A stretch of DNA of 64,000 nt from JALORV01 sp963775635 (GTDB lineage Bacteria > Pseudomonadota > Gammaproteobacteria > Burkholderiales > Burkholderiaceae_F), in NCBI GenBank assembly GCA_963775635.1, contig CAVZJO010000007.1, positions 1 through 64,000 of the forward strand, given 5' to 3'. The position numbers and the translations under genes were made by a program. Shown here piece by piece: positions 9,231-17,670 of this stretch (its first letter is position 1; every line of letters starts with the position of its first letter). The notes under the pieces were generated by a model, which was not told where the DNA came from, ran no database searches, and saw only the letters and a program-made list of their open reading frames with translations.

Positions 9231-10529
9231 ATGGATCCCGCGCACTTCGAAGATACCCAGGTCCGTGTCATCTCGCCCGCCGAAGGTCATGTGTTGGCCA
9301 AAGGCAGTCCCTTTGTCGCGGCGAGGAGGACGTCATTACCAGTCGTCGTCTTGTCAGGAGGGGTCACGGCACTCGGGGTCATGCGTGCTTTTGGCCGCCG
9401 CGGGGTCAAGACTTTTGTGTATCCCGCTACGACCGATTACATCAGCCACTCGCGCTGGTACCAACCTCTCCGTGCCAACCAACCGGTCTTGCCAGTCGAA
9501 GCGCCCACGGTCGCAGCTCTGCGCGAAGCGCTCGAGCGCTCGGGACTCGAGCAAGCTTTCCTGTGTGCTTGCAGTGATGACTGGAATCGGGCCGTCGCTG
9601 ACCTGGCTGAACTGGCCGGGAACCGATTTCTCAGCGCAGTTCCAAGCCCGCGCGCACTCGACCGCCTCCAGGACAAGGGCCGGTTCGCGCTACTGCTGCG
9701 GGATTTGGAACTGCCGATGCCAGCGACACGGTTGGTTCAGAGCGAAGCCGACGTCGCCTACCTTCCAAAATCGGCCGAGACGTTTTACTTTCTGAAGCCC
9801 ACCGACTCACAACGCTTCCTGGCACACTTTGGAACAAAGGGAATGCGCGTGCGAACCGCAGCAGAGGCGCACCACTGCCTGCGCGAGATCGTGGCTGCCG
9901 GGATGAGCGTAGTGCTGCAGGAGTACATCCCAGGTTCGTTCACAGAGCACTATTTTGTGGACGGTTACGTCGACCGGGCAAGAGAGATCAAGGCGCTCTT
10001 CGCGCGACGCAGACTACGCATCTATCCCCCGGACTTCGGCAATAGCACTGCGATGGTCAGCGTGGGACTTGACGAAGTGGCGCAAGCCGTCGAGAGCACG
10101 CGCCGCGTGCTTTCCGCTGTCGACTACCACGGCATTTTCTCTGCCGAGTTCAAGCGCGATCCGCGCGACGGATTGTTCAAGCTGCTGGAAGTAAACAGCC
10201 GGCCATGGTGGTTCGTCGATTTTGCGGTTCGATGCGGCGTTGACGTGTGTCGCATGGCCTACGACGACGCCCAAGGTGTGCCGGTAAGGCGTGTCGGCGA
10301 TTACAGGGTCGGCGCGACCTGCGTGTTCCCGTACTACGACTTCTTTGCCGTGCAGCCGATGCTCGACGCCGGATCGATAACGTGGCGCAGTTGGGCCGGC
10401 GAGATAATCCGCGCCCTGCAACCGGTTGGATGCTGGGATGACCCGCTTCCGGGACTGGTCGCATTCAGTCGAGTGATCAAATCTGCCGTCCGAAACCGGC
10501 TGTATCGACCGACACTGGCTACACGCTGA
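9231..10529 (+). CDS. ATP-grasp ligase (first of two)
   Basis: 432-residue carboxylate-amine/thiol ligase of the ATP-grasp superfamily, which activates a carboxylate as acyl phosphate and joins it to an amine. N-terminal nucleotide-like domain LPVVVLSGGVTALGVMRAFGRRG, then the central lobe with YFLKPTDSQR (Lys to ATP phosphates), VVLQEYIPGS (adenine strand) and KLLEVNSRPWW, the E-x-N metal-binding motif. All key residues look intact. The surrounding FemAB-like and PLP genes point to attachment of an amino acid or amide to a sugar or carrier; this is inference. The N-terminal ~30 residues are low in similarity and an internal start is possible. Tight spacing on both sides places it in the operon. 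Confidence 0.8.
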   Translation: MDPAHFEDTQVRVISPAEGHVLAKGSPFVAARRTSLPVVVLSGGVTALGVMRAFGRRGVKTFVYPATTDYISHSRWYQPLRANQPVLPVEAPTVAALREALERSGLEQAFLCACSDDWNRAVADLAELAGNRFLSAVPSPRALDRLQDKGRFALLLRDLELPMPATRLVQSEADVAYLPKSAETFYFLKPTDSQRFLAHFGTKGMRVRTAAEAHHCLREIVAAGMSVVLQEYIPGSFTEHYFVDGYVDRAREIKALFARRRLRIYPPDFGNSTAMVSVGLDEVAQAVESTRRVLSAVDYHGIFSAEFKRDPRDGLFKLLEVNSRPWWFVDFAVRCGVDVCRMAYDDAQGVPVRRVGDYRVGATCVFPYYDFFAVQPMLDAGSITWRSWAGEIIRALQPVGCWDDPLPGLVAFSRVIKSAVRNRLYRPTLATR

Positions 10530-10549
10530 ATGAACCGCCTGCCGGACCG

Positions 10550-11590
10550 ATGACGCGGGTCGTCACGCGTGAGTTGCAGGCATCGGACTACGACGAATGG
10601 TCGGCGCTGGTCTCGAGCTCTGAGCACGGCAGCGCCTACGCCTTGCCTGTCTATCTTGAAGCGCTATGCCGTGCGACGAACGCACGTTTCCGGATAGTCG
10701 GCGCTTTCCTCGATGGGAAGCTCGTCGGTGGCGTGCCGCTTTATGAACGTTCTGCGCGTTTCGGCACTTACGTTGCCAACCGGCTGCTGCTCTACTACAA
10801 CGGCCTCGTCCTGCGCTTGCCGCCCAAGAAGTTTCCGTCCGACTCGACCTCGCAGGAACTCGGTGTGTTGGAAGCGTTGGTGAACGACATTGAGCAGCGT
10901 CCCTATGCACACGTCCAGCTGCACAACCGTCCAACGGTCCACGACATGCGGCCGTTCCTTGCACGCGGCTGGCAGGCGCAGCTTTCGTATACGTACGTCG
11001 TTCCGTTGCACGATCTGCCCGATCAGTGGGAACGGATAGACCCGAGCCTGAAGCGCCTGATTACTCGGTGCGAGCGCGAGGGCGTCAGTTATCGCGAAGA
11101 TGATGATTTCGACGCACTCTATCGTCTGCATCTCGCTACGCATGAGCGCAAGGGGTCGCCACTCTACCTGGCGGAAAGCGCCTTCGCCGAGTGGTTCCGA
11201 GCGTTGAGTCGCGCCGGGCTGGCCCGGCTGGGTCACGCTCTCTTCGAAGGCAAGGTCATTGCCTCGCAGCTGATGCTGACCGGGCCACATGCCGTTGCAC
11301 ACACGGTGTGCGCCGGCGCCGATGACGCGCACCTGCGCATGGGCGCTAGCGCCTTTCTGCGCTGGCACGGTTGCCTGGCGCTGGCTCAGAGTGGCTACCG
11401 CGCGAATGATCTGACCGATGCCACGTTGAATCCGGTCACGCGATTCAAAAGCCAGCTGGGGGCGCAATTGACTCCTACGTGGTCGCTTTCTCGCAGCAAA
11501 TCGCGCATGTTTCGCCTCGAGTCGGCCCTGCAGGACTGGCGCGCGGCTCGTACGCGACGCAGGCACGTCGTTGCGTCGGAGCCGCCATGA
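10550..11590 (+). CDS. FemAB-like GNAT-fold acyl/aminoacyl transferase
   Basis: 346-residue protein with two tandem GNAT-like halves, as in FemA/FemX and lipid II peptidyl transferases. Features are YALPVYLEALCRATNARF at the N-terminus, RIVGAFLDGKLVGGVPLY, SLKRLITRCEREGVSYRE, HERKGSPLYLAESAFAEWF and the closing GASAFLRWHGCLALAQSGY. FemAB proteins move an aminoacyl group from tRNA to an amine on peptidoglycan; relatives tied to exosortase/PEP-CTERM exopolysaccharide loci (the XrtA-associated FemAB group) have no proven substrate. The two PEP-CTERM proteins in this window make that comparison relevant. The stop overlaps the next start (ATGA at 11587), so it is coupled to the TPP enzyme. Confidence 0.8.
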   Translation: MTRVVTRELQASDYDEWSALVSSSEHGSAYALPVYLEALCRATNARFRIVGAFLDGKLVGGVPLYERSARFGTYVANRLLLYYNGLVLRLPPKKFPSDSTSQELGVLEALVNDIEQRPYAHVQLHNRPTVHDMRPFLARGWQAQLSYTYVVPLHDLPDQWERIDPSLKRLITRCEREGVSYREDDDFDALYRLHLATHERKGSPLYLAESAFAEWFRALSRAGLARLGHALFEGKVIASQLMLTGPHAVAHTVCAGADDAHLRMGASAFLRWHGCLALAQSGYRANDLTDATLNPVTRFKSQLGAQLTPTWSLSRSKSRMFRLESALQDWRAARTRRRHVVASEPP

Positions 11591-13281
11591 CAGGCGCAGA
11601 CCTGATCTGCGCGGTATTGGGCCAGCTCGGCGTCAGCACGGTTTTCGGACTGCCGGGCACCCAGAACATCGTGCTTTACGAAGCAATGCGCAGGGCGGGA
11701 TTGCGCAGCGTCGCGGCGTCCGACGAGGGTGCGGCCGCTTTCATGGCAAACGGCTATGCGCGCGCTTCCGGTCGCGTCGGTGTCCTGACGACCATCCCGG
11801 GGCCCGGCTTCGTCTACGCACTGGCCGGCATCGCGGAATCACACCAGGACTCGGTGCCGTTGGTCTGGCTGACGCTCAGGCAACCCGACGATGGGCAGGC
11901 GTATCCGTTGCAGCGGATCGACCAGCCGGCGATGGCGGCTCCCGTCGTAAAGCAATGTTTCTTGGTCGAACGGGTTGAGGAGCTCGCTGAATGTCTGCTC
12001 AGCGGCTATCGCGAAGCGCTCTCCGGCGAGCCTGGGCCCGTTCTCATCGAGGTCGCAGCAAACCTGCTGGTGCAGCCGTCGCCAGCCTCTCCACCTGGCG
12101 CGAGTCGGGCAGCGGAAGCCTCGACTGCACCTCAGTCATTTGTCGAGTGCGCGCGCGCGGCGGCGCGCCCGCTGGTGTTTGCTGGGCAGGGTGCGCAGGG
12201 CGCTGCCGCCGAGGTGCAGGAGCTGGTTCGACGCTGGCGGGCTCCCGTCTTGTTCACGAGCAGTGGGCGGGGCGTGTTGCCTGACGCGGATCCCTTGGCA
12301 TTCGTCCAGGATTTCTCGTGCGGCGTCGGCAAGCTGATTCCGGATCTGATCGAGCGCGCCGACCTTATTCTGGCGCTTGGATGCAAGTTCACGCATAACG
12401 GAAGCGCGGCGGGTCGCCTGCGCCTTCCTGCGGAAAAGCTATTGCGTGTCGATGCATCACGCCAGGTGCTTGCCTCGAATTACCCGGCGAAGGTAGCGGT
12501 CTGCGCTCACGTCGAGGAAGTAGTACCGGCGTTGCTAAGGGCTGGAATCCCGCCGAGCCAGTGGTCGGATGAGGAGATCTCCGACATTCGGACGCGGCTG
12601 TTGCGCGAACGGGAGCAGCCGATCCAGCACGAGCCAACGATTGCCACTGGAAACTCCCGGACTTCATTTGTGAGACTCTTCGAGGCAATGAGTCAGGCGT
12701 TCGGGCGAGATGTGATCTACACGGCCGACGCCGGACTGCACCAGGTACTCGTACGCCGATACGCGAAAGTCGTATCGGCACGAGGCTTACTGTGCCCGAG
12801 CGACTTTCAGTCCATGGGCTTCGGCCTGCCGGGCGCTATCGGCGCGGCGCTCGCACGTCCCGATGCCACGATCGTTGCCTGTGTTGGTGACGGAGCATTT
12901 ACACTGTCGTTGGGCGACATGTTGACTGCTGTGCGGGTGGCCGCCAATCTGGTGGTGGTAGTCTTCAACGACGGGGCGTACGGGCTGATTCGTCGTCAGC
13001 AGTTGATGAACTTCGGTCGACCCGCGGACACGTCGTTGCTCAACCCTGATTACTCTGCTCTTGCAGCCGCCATCGGTTGTTCGCATTTCCCGGTGATGGG
13101 CGATCTTGACGAACTAATGAACGCCGTCGCTCGCGCACCCGGCGTGCGACTCGTCGAAGTGCGAATGAACGAAACGGCCTCCCTGGCACGCCATGCCTTG
13201 CGGAGCGGCGTGCGCGAAGGACTGAGTCGATCCTTGCCGGATGGCGCTCGCAAGTTCCTCAAACAAGCCCTCCGGCGCTGA
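11587..13281 (+). CDS. Thiamine-diphosphate enzyme, acetolactate-synthase-like
   Basis: 564-residue three-domain ThDP enzyme (PYR, middle, PP). The catalytic Glu that activates ThDP is E47 in ASDEGAAAFMANGYAR; the ThDP/Mg motif reads GDGAFTLSLGDMLTAV ending in VVFNDGAYG. The length is that of acetolactate synthase or benzoylformate decarboxylase catalytic subunits. No regulatory subunit or ilvC is beside it and it starts inside the FemAB stop, so branched-chain amino acid synthesis is unlikely. A known precedent for a ThDP enzyme in a CDP-sugar locus is YerE, which adds a two-carbon unit to a CDP-keto sugar to make yersiniose; a similar C-C branching role is inferred here. The start at ATG 11587 is preferred over an upstream in-frame GTG that would overlap FemAB by about 110 bases. 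Confidence 0.83.
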   Translation: MTGADLICAVLGQLGVSTVFGLPGTQNIVLYEAMRRAGLRSVAASDEGAAAFMANGYARASGRVGVLTTIPGPGFVYALAGIAESHQDSVPLVWLTLRQPDDGQAYPLQRIDQPAMAAPVVKQCFLVERVEELAECLLSGYREALSGEPGPVLIEVAANLLVQPSPASPPGASRAAEASTAPQSFVECARAAARPLVFAGQGAQGAAAEVQELVRRWRAPVLFTSSGRGVLPDADPLAFVQDFSCGVGKLIPDLIERADLILALGCKFTHNGSAAGRLRLPAEKLLRVDASRQVLASNYPAKVAVCAHVEEVVPALLRAGIPPSQWSDEEISDIRTRLLREREQPIQHEPTIATGNSRTSFVRLFEAMSQAFGRDVIYTADAGLHQVLVRRYAKVVSARGLLCPSDFQSMGFGLPGAIGAALARPDATIVACVGDGAFTLSLGDMLTAVRVAANLVVVVFNDGAYGLIRRQQLMNFGRPADTSLLNPDYSALAAAIGCSHFPVMGDLDELMNAVARAPGVRLVEVRMNETASLARHALRSGVREGLSRSLPDGARKFLKQALRR

Positions 13282-13325
13282 CCGCAGGGGCGGACATGGT
13301 CCGAAAGTTGCGACGCTGACTACTC

Positions 13326-14525
13326 ATGGCCGATGAATCAAGAGCCGCGATCGTTGTCGGGCTTTGTGCGCATGGGTTGGATCTTGTTCGCGCGCTGGCG
13401 CTGAACGGCGTCCGCGTTCACGCGATCGAATCCAAGTCGAACCTCCCGGGTGTCGACACTGGGCTAGCGCATGTTCACTTGGTCCGTGAGATCAGCGGAC
13501 CCGGCCTGATTCCTGCGGTGTCTGCTGTCGCTGGCCTCGAGAGGCTTCCCCCGGTACTTCTGCTGACCAATGACCGGATGGTTTTTGAGGTCGCAGCCCA
13601 CTGGGATCTGCTTGCGGACAGCGTGAGGCTGAGTTGGGAACCTTGCCGCCAACAAGCCGCGAAGTTCCTGCACAAGGAGAACCTTCCGGAGCTCTGTTCA
13701 AGGGCAAACCTTCGATACCCTCGGTCCGTGATCCTCGATTCGTCCGCGCTCGAAGACTCCATCGAGGCTATAGCCGCGCTTGCCTTTCCGCTGCTGGTCA
13801 AGCCGGTTAGGCCAATGTCGTCGTTCAAGGCGGTCCTGATTTCAAACCGGGAGGAGTTCCTTGGCCACTTGCGACGCTACCAACAGGATCTTCCGTTCGT
13901 GGTCCAGGAGTGGATTTCCGGAGACGTCACGTCGCTAATGTTTTGCGCCCTTTACCTCGACAAGGGACGGCCGCTCGTCCACTTTGAGGGGCGGAAGCTC
14001 GATACGCTGCCACGTGGCCTCGGAACAACGACAGCGGCTGAGAGAATCGATGCGCCGAAGTTATACGAATCCACGTTGCGCTTCTTCGACGGCTACGGGA
14101 TTACTGGCCCGGTGTCGCTTGAGTTTAAAGCGGACCCTGCTGGTGACCTGTGGGTGATCGAGCCGACGGTCTTTCGAACCGACTACTGGGCTGGTTGCTG
14201 TATCGCGAACGGCATCAACCTGCCGCTTGTCGAATACCGCCGCATGGCCGGTATCGTTGATCCCCAGGAGCCGATCCGGCCCGCAAGAGTCTGGGTCGAC
14301 CTCGAAAGAAATCCGGCTTCCTTGGTTCCAGCGGTCCTCGCGAATCCGCAGTTGCTGCTCAGACCCTGGAGGCTTTCCCTCACTTACCTGTCTGCGGACG
14401 ACCCGAAGCCGTTCTTCCGCCTTCTGCTTCGGTGGTCGCGGAGATTGTTTTCGAGCTTGGCCGGGCGGTCGCAACATGCGCTGAGGGTTTTGCTCGGCCC
14501 GCGGCGCGATACAAAGCGCCAATGA
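13326..14525 (+). CDS. ATP-grasp ligase (second), with altered metal-binding motif
   Basis: 399-residue ATP-grasp protein, related in plan to the first one but clearly diverged. Features are the N-terminal Rossmann-like AIVVGLCAHGLDLVRALALNG, FLHKENLPELC before the grasp domain, PLLVKPVRPMSS (phosphate Lys), FVVQEWISGDVT (adenine strand) and SLEFKADPAGDLWVIEPT. In the last segment the usual E-x-N is E-P-T, so one Mg ligand is missing or replaced. About 100 C-terminal residues follow, rich in Arg and Trp. It may join a second carboxylate, or be a partner or inactive paralogue of the first ligase. It begins 45 bases after the ThDP gene and is the last gene of the plus-strand run. Substrate unknown. 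Confidence 0.74.
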   Translation: MADESRAAIVVGLCAHGLDLVRALALNGVRVHAIESKSNLPGVDTGLAHVHLVREISGPGLIPAVSAVAGLERLPPVLLLTNDRMVFEVAAHWDLLADSVRLSWEPCRQQAAKFLHKENLPELCSRANLRYPRSVILDSSALEDSIEAIAALAFPLLVKPVRPMSSFKAVLISNREEFLGHLRRYQQDLPFVVQEWISGDVTSLMFCALYLDKGRPLVHFEGRKLDTLPRGLGTTTAAERIDAPKLYESTLRFFDGYGITGPVSLEFKADPAGDLWVIEPTVFRTDYWAGCCIANGINLPLVEYRRMAGIVDPQEPIRPARVWVDLERNPASLVPAVLANPQLLLRPWRLSLTYLSADDPKPFFRLLLRWSRRLFSSLAGRSQHALRVLLGPRRDTKRQ

Positions 14526-14687
14526 GGGAGCGCCGTGCCCTAGCGTCGACACCGCGCTGCCGCGCCCAAAGCGACCAAGGCGACTCCTGCATGGCCGGAA
14601 GAACTCAACGAGCTCTGCGCGTCGCAGTACTACGAGCACTCGGGAGAACGCCGCGTTGAGCAGTTCGACGCGCTCAAGTCAAGCGTT

Positions 14688-15656
14688 CTACCGGCTCCTC
14701 GCCGTGACCGTCCAGTGAGCAAAAAGGACCTCCCGGTCACTCAGGACTGTTTCGCTTTTCTCGCCGAAGAAGAACAATGTGCAGGCGGAGTCAACCGCCT
14801 GCGGCTTCGAAGCCAAGTACCGGTCCAGATATTTGAGCCATCCGAGCAGAAACGGCAGACCGTTGAGCACGGCGAGTTGGTACCAGCGCGCGGTTGAGAA
14901 GCTGGCAAACAGCGCCAGGATCCCAAGTGCCGCGGCTGTTCCTGGCCCCGCCCCAACTCCAGCGCTAAGTTCCTTGAACTTTCGAAACAGCCGTCGATGT
15001 CCGGTGATCGAGAACCGATGAAAATCGTGCGCGCCGAGATGGCCCGGGTACATGAACGGGGTCTCCGCATAGACCACGCCGTGGGGTCTAAGTACGCGCA
15101 ACGCCTCATCGACGCAGCGGAACGGGTCGGCCACGTGTTCGAGTACGGCCTGGAGTATCACTCCATCAAACGACGAGTCAAGGAACGGCAGGTCATGGCC
15201 GTCAGCGGCAACATCAACGCCCCTTCCTACGAATACGTCGGTCGATATAACGACTACGTTGTCCGAGCGAAGCAGACAATCCACCCCGGCACCACCATCG
15301 CCGGCTCCCACCACAAGCACTTTCGGCCGTGGCGAGCCAGAGGCGACGCGTTCAGCCAGTCGCTCCATGTTTCTTTCAGCAAACCAGTTCGCTGTGATGG
15401 ATGGAGTCGCGTTACGGATGAATTGCCGAAGAGGATGTGGGTTCGACCGTTCCTGTTTTTGACCGCTGTTGGCAATCGCGTCGCTGTCGAACACCGATCG
15501 CTGGTTGTCAATCAGAACCGGAACGTCGCCGGCAAATCGATAGTCCCTCGCGCAGTTGTGGCAAAAACAGCGACCGCCGCGGACGTCCACATCGAGTGAC
15601 GACTTACAGACCGGGCAGGCCAAGTCTTTCTCTATCTCCGCCAAGGTTGCTTTCAT
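14688..15656 (-). CDS. Class I SAM methyltransferase with N-terminal zinc-binding segment
   Basis: 322-residue protein. Residues 1-50 form a small Trm112-like zinc ribbon (CPVCKSSL and CFCHNCARDY), followed by a Rossmann methyltransferase domain: KVLVVGAGDGGAG (motif I), STDVFVGRGVDVAADGHDLPF (motif II) and ILQAVLEHVADP. A hydrophobic stretch near residues 230-270 (AALGILALFASFS, LPFLLGWLKYLDRYL) suggests membrane association, as in polyprenol-linked sugar methyltransferases. It faces the ATP-grasp run tail to tail. Role in capping or methylating the same glycan is likely from position only. The 160 bases between it and the ATP-grasp gene hold a short open stretch without a convincing start. 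Confidence 0.78.
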   Translation of the reverse strand: MKATLAEIEKDLACPVCKSSLDVDVRGGRCFCHNCARDYRFAGDVPVLIDNQRSVFDSDAIANSGQKQERSNPHPLRQFIRNATPSITANWFAERNMERLAERVASGSPRPKVLVVGAGDGGAGVDCLLRSDNVVVISTDVFVGRGVDVAADGHDLPFLDSSFDGVILQAVLEHVADPFRCVDEALRVLRPHGVVYAETPFMYPGHLGAHDFHRFSITGHRRLFRKFKELSAGVGAGPGTAAALGILALFASFSTARWYQLAVLNGLPFLLGWLKYLDRYLASKPQAVDSACTLFFFGEKSETVLSDREVLFAHWTVTARSR

Positions 15657-16164
15657 AGGCCGGCCAAAGAATCGTCAATCCAAGCGCGAACCCACGACGA
15701 AAATCTTTCCTCACAGCCGTCCCACGGTATCGAAATGTATCAGGACTCAGTGGCGAGCCGGTCACGTAAAGATTTCTGAGTCAACGCCCACGTTTCTCCA
15801 AATTGAACCCCCGTTGGGCGCGCAGTCCGAGAGCAGGGGAATGCGAGGAGCAAAACGCGCACCTTGTCGGCACTTCAAGGGGGTATTTCGCCGAGTACCT
15901 TGTCTGCAATCCGACCGGTAATCTCGGGCCACTCCCGCTGGCCCAATCTCGGCTGCACCGTCCCAATCGATCGCGCGTGGCGCTGTTCGAGCATCAGAAG
16001 GCGCACCATGAGGCTGCGAGGTTAAAATTTTTCCCTGGCCGCGGAGGTTCGCGTCCGCTCAGGTCCGACCTGTAGTTGCGGACCTCTGTGCTTGGCATGA
16101 GAATCCGCGGAAGCGGACGCGACCAAGCACACCAACAAAAACTCGGCCTTAATCCGGAGGCTGC
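15657..16164. other. 508-bp non-coding gap with a nested inverted repeat
   Basis: No convincing gene. The DNA is less GC-rich than its flanks. Near its right end an outer inverted repeat (16046-16059 with 16112-16124) encloses an inner one (16061-16067 with 16079-16085), giving a branched stem-loop about 80 bases long that ends some 40 bases before the DUF4239 start. It could be a 5' leader element, a decayed mobile-element end or chance. GGAGG just before 16165 is the ribosome site of the next gene. Confidence 0.4.
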
Positions 16165-17100
16165 ATGTTCGACTGGCTGTATCAATGCCCCACTCCGGTC
16201 ATCGCGGCAATAGTCGTTGTGGTCACAGCCGTTGTGGCGGTGGGCGGATTCAAACTTGCTCGCCGTTTCCTCCAGCCGCGGATCAAGTATCACGATGGTG
16301 TCAATGACGTGATCAGCGGCGCGTTGGGAGCCATTGGCGTGCTCTACGGCATAACAGTTGGCCTTATCTCCATAGACGTGTGGCAGCGTCAAACGAGTGC
16401 TCAAGACATTGTCGTGCGCGAGGCGACGGCGATCCAAGTCATGTACCAAATGGTCTCTGCAGACATCGGGCTTAAGCGAGTCGCTGAGCAGCCGGACCAG
16501 GGGACCACGCGTGATGGGGCTGAGTCGACCAAGGTCCGGAGGCCAATCGCTGATCTGGTGTCTCAATACTTGCGAGAAGTCATTTGCGTCGCGTGGGTCG
16601 AACAGAGAGCAGGATCGAAACCCAGCGCAGATTGGCGCGCGTTGCGCAACATTCGACAGGTGGTTTTGAGCATCGAGCCAACGGAGGAAGGTCAAAAGGT
16701 GCGCTATGCAGCCGCCATCCAATCCCTCAACCACCTGAACGAACTGCGACGGATGCGCGCAGATGCTGCGACCAACCAGCTCTCACCGGTCATGTGGATG
16801 ATCATCATTCTCGGCGCGCTGATGAGCCTGGGCCTTGTCTATCTGTTCAGACTTGAGGACGCGCGACTGCACCTTCTGGTGGTCTGTCTGCTATCCGGTT
16901 TCCTCGCGCTTGTGTTTCTCATGATCGTGCTCAATGACAGGCCCTTCTTTGGCACTGCTGGAATCGAGCCGGACTCGTATACGGAGCTTGGTTGGATGAT
17001 CAAGAGACCCAACCCGTTCAGGTCCGGCGCGAACGCTGGGAACGACGGGGATCGGCTCGGCTGGCAGGAGGTTTGTCGGACACTGGTGCCATCTCAATGA
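16165..17100 (+). CDS. DUF4239 (bestrophin-like) membrane protein
   Basis: 311-residue inner-membrane protein. Two N-terminal helices (VIAAIVVVVTAVVAVGGFKL and VISGALGAIGVLYGITVGLI), a long soluble middle (about residues 70-215) and two C-terminal helices (MWMIIILGALMSLGLVYLF and LLVVCLLSGFLALVFLMIVL) followed by LNDRPFFGTAGI, the LD/NDRPF signature of the family. Function is not established; the fold resembles bestrophin anion channels. A strong GGAGG lies 8-12 bases before the ATG. It appears monocistronic, with the minus-strand pair following. Confidence 0.8.
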   Translation: MFDWLYQCPTPVIAAIVVVVTAVVAVGGFKLARRFLQPRIKYHDGVNDVISGALGAIGVLYGITVGLISIDVWQRQTSAQDIVVREATAIQVMYQMVSADIGLKRVAEQPDQGTTRDGAESTKVRRPIADLVSQYLREVICVAWVEQRAGSKPSADWRALRNIRQVVLSIEPTEEGQKVRYAAAIQSLNHLNELRRMRADAATNQLSPVMWMIIILGALMSLGLVYLFRLEDARLHLLVVCLLSGFLALVFLMIVLNDRPFFGTAGIEPDSYTELGWMIKRPNPFRSGANAGNDGDRLGWQEVCRTLVPSQ

Positions 17101-17217
17101 AGCTCGATCGGCTCCGCCCCTCGCGCCGAAGTTGAGGCCGTCGTCGATCTCGCCGCGCGCATGCGCGAGATGTGGAAATGGCAGCGGCGAACGACGGCTG
17201 TCCAATTGCGACGGCTA

Positions 17218-17670
17218 TCAGCGCCGCATGATCGCCGCCCTCACCTCGTAAGTGGCGACCGGCTTCGCGTTCGCATCCATGAGGGAGGCGCTGAACGCGA
17301 GGCGCTCGTCGGCGGGGTAGTGGGCCACCGTGCCGGTCATGCGCCGATTCAGCGCCTTGCTCTGGCAGTCACGGAAGGTGACATCGAGTCGCATCACGCC
17401 AGCGTCGACGGGTGCGAGCGTGCCGAGCAGACGGCACCCGTTTTGGCTGCTGGTTCCGATGACCTTGCCGTCCGGATCGACTCGGATCACCAATGGGACC
17501 ACCTCTTGCACAGTCGGCACCTGCTGACCGCGCCTGCTGACAATGTACTGTGCCTGGCCGTGCCACTCCCCGTAGCCGTCGAAGGCGTGGACCGGCAAGG
17601 CTAGGGCTGAGCCCAGAAGTGCAAGGCCTAGATAATGCGCACTGATGCTCATGGGTCGCTTCCGTTTCAT
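17218..17670 (-). CDS. Small secreted protein of unknown function
   Basis: 150 residues with a Sec signal peptide (Lys/Arg-rich start, hydrophobic LGLALLGSALALPVHAF, cleavage likely after VHA). The mature part is mostly beta-strand and contains two Cys (NGCRLLG and FRDCQSK) that could form a disulfide. No family recognised. The start overlaps the stop of the COG3904-like gene by ATGA (17667-17670), so the two are translated together and probably act together in the periplasm. ATG at 17652 (MSIS) is an alternative start with a shorter n-region. Confidence 0.65.
   Translation of the reverse strand: MKRKRPMSISAHYLGLALLGSALALPVHAFDGYGEWHGQAQYIVSRRGQQVPTVQEVVPLVIRVDPDGKVIGTSSQNGCRLLGTLAPVDAGVMRLDVTFRDCQSKALNRRMTGTVAHYPADERLAFSASLMDANAKPVATYEVRAAIMRR

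Noticed and set aside
14526..14687. Possible short gene between the ATP-grasp and the methyltransferase
   Set aside because: A ~45-codon open stretch looks protein-like (WPEELNELCASQYYEHSG) but lacks a start and meets a stop upstream; too little to call.
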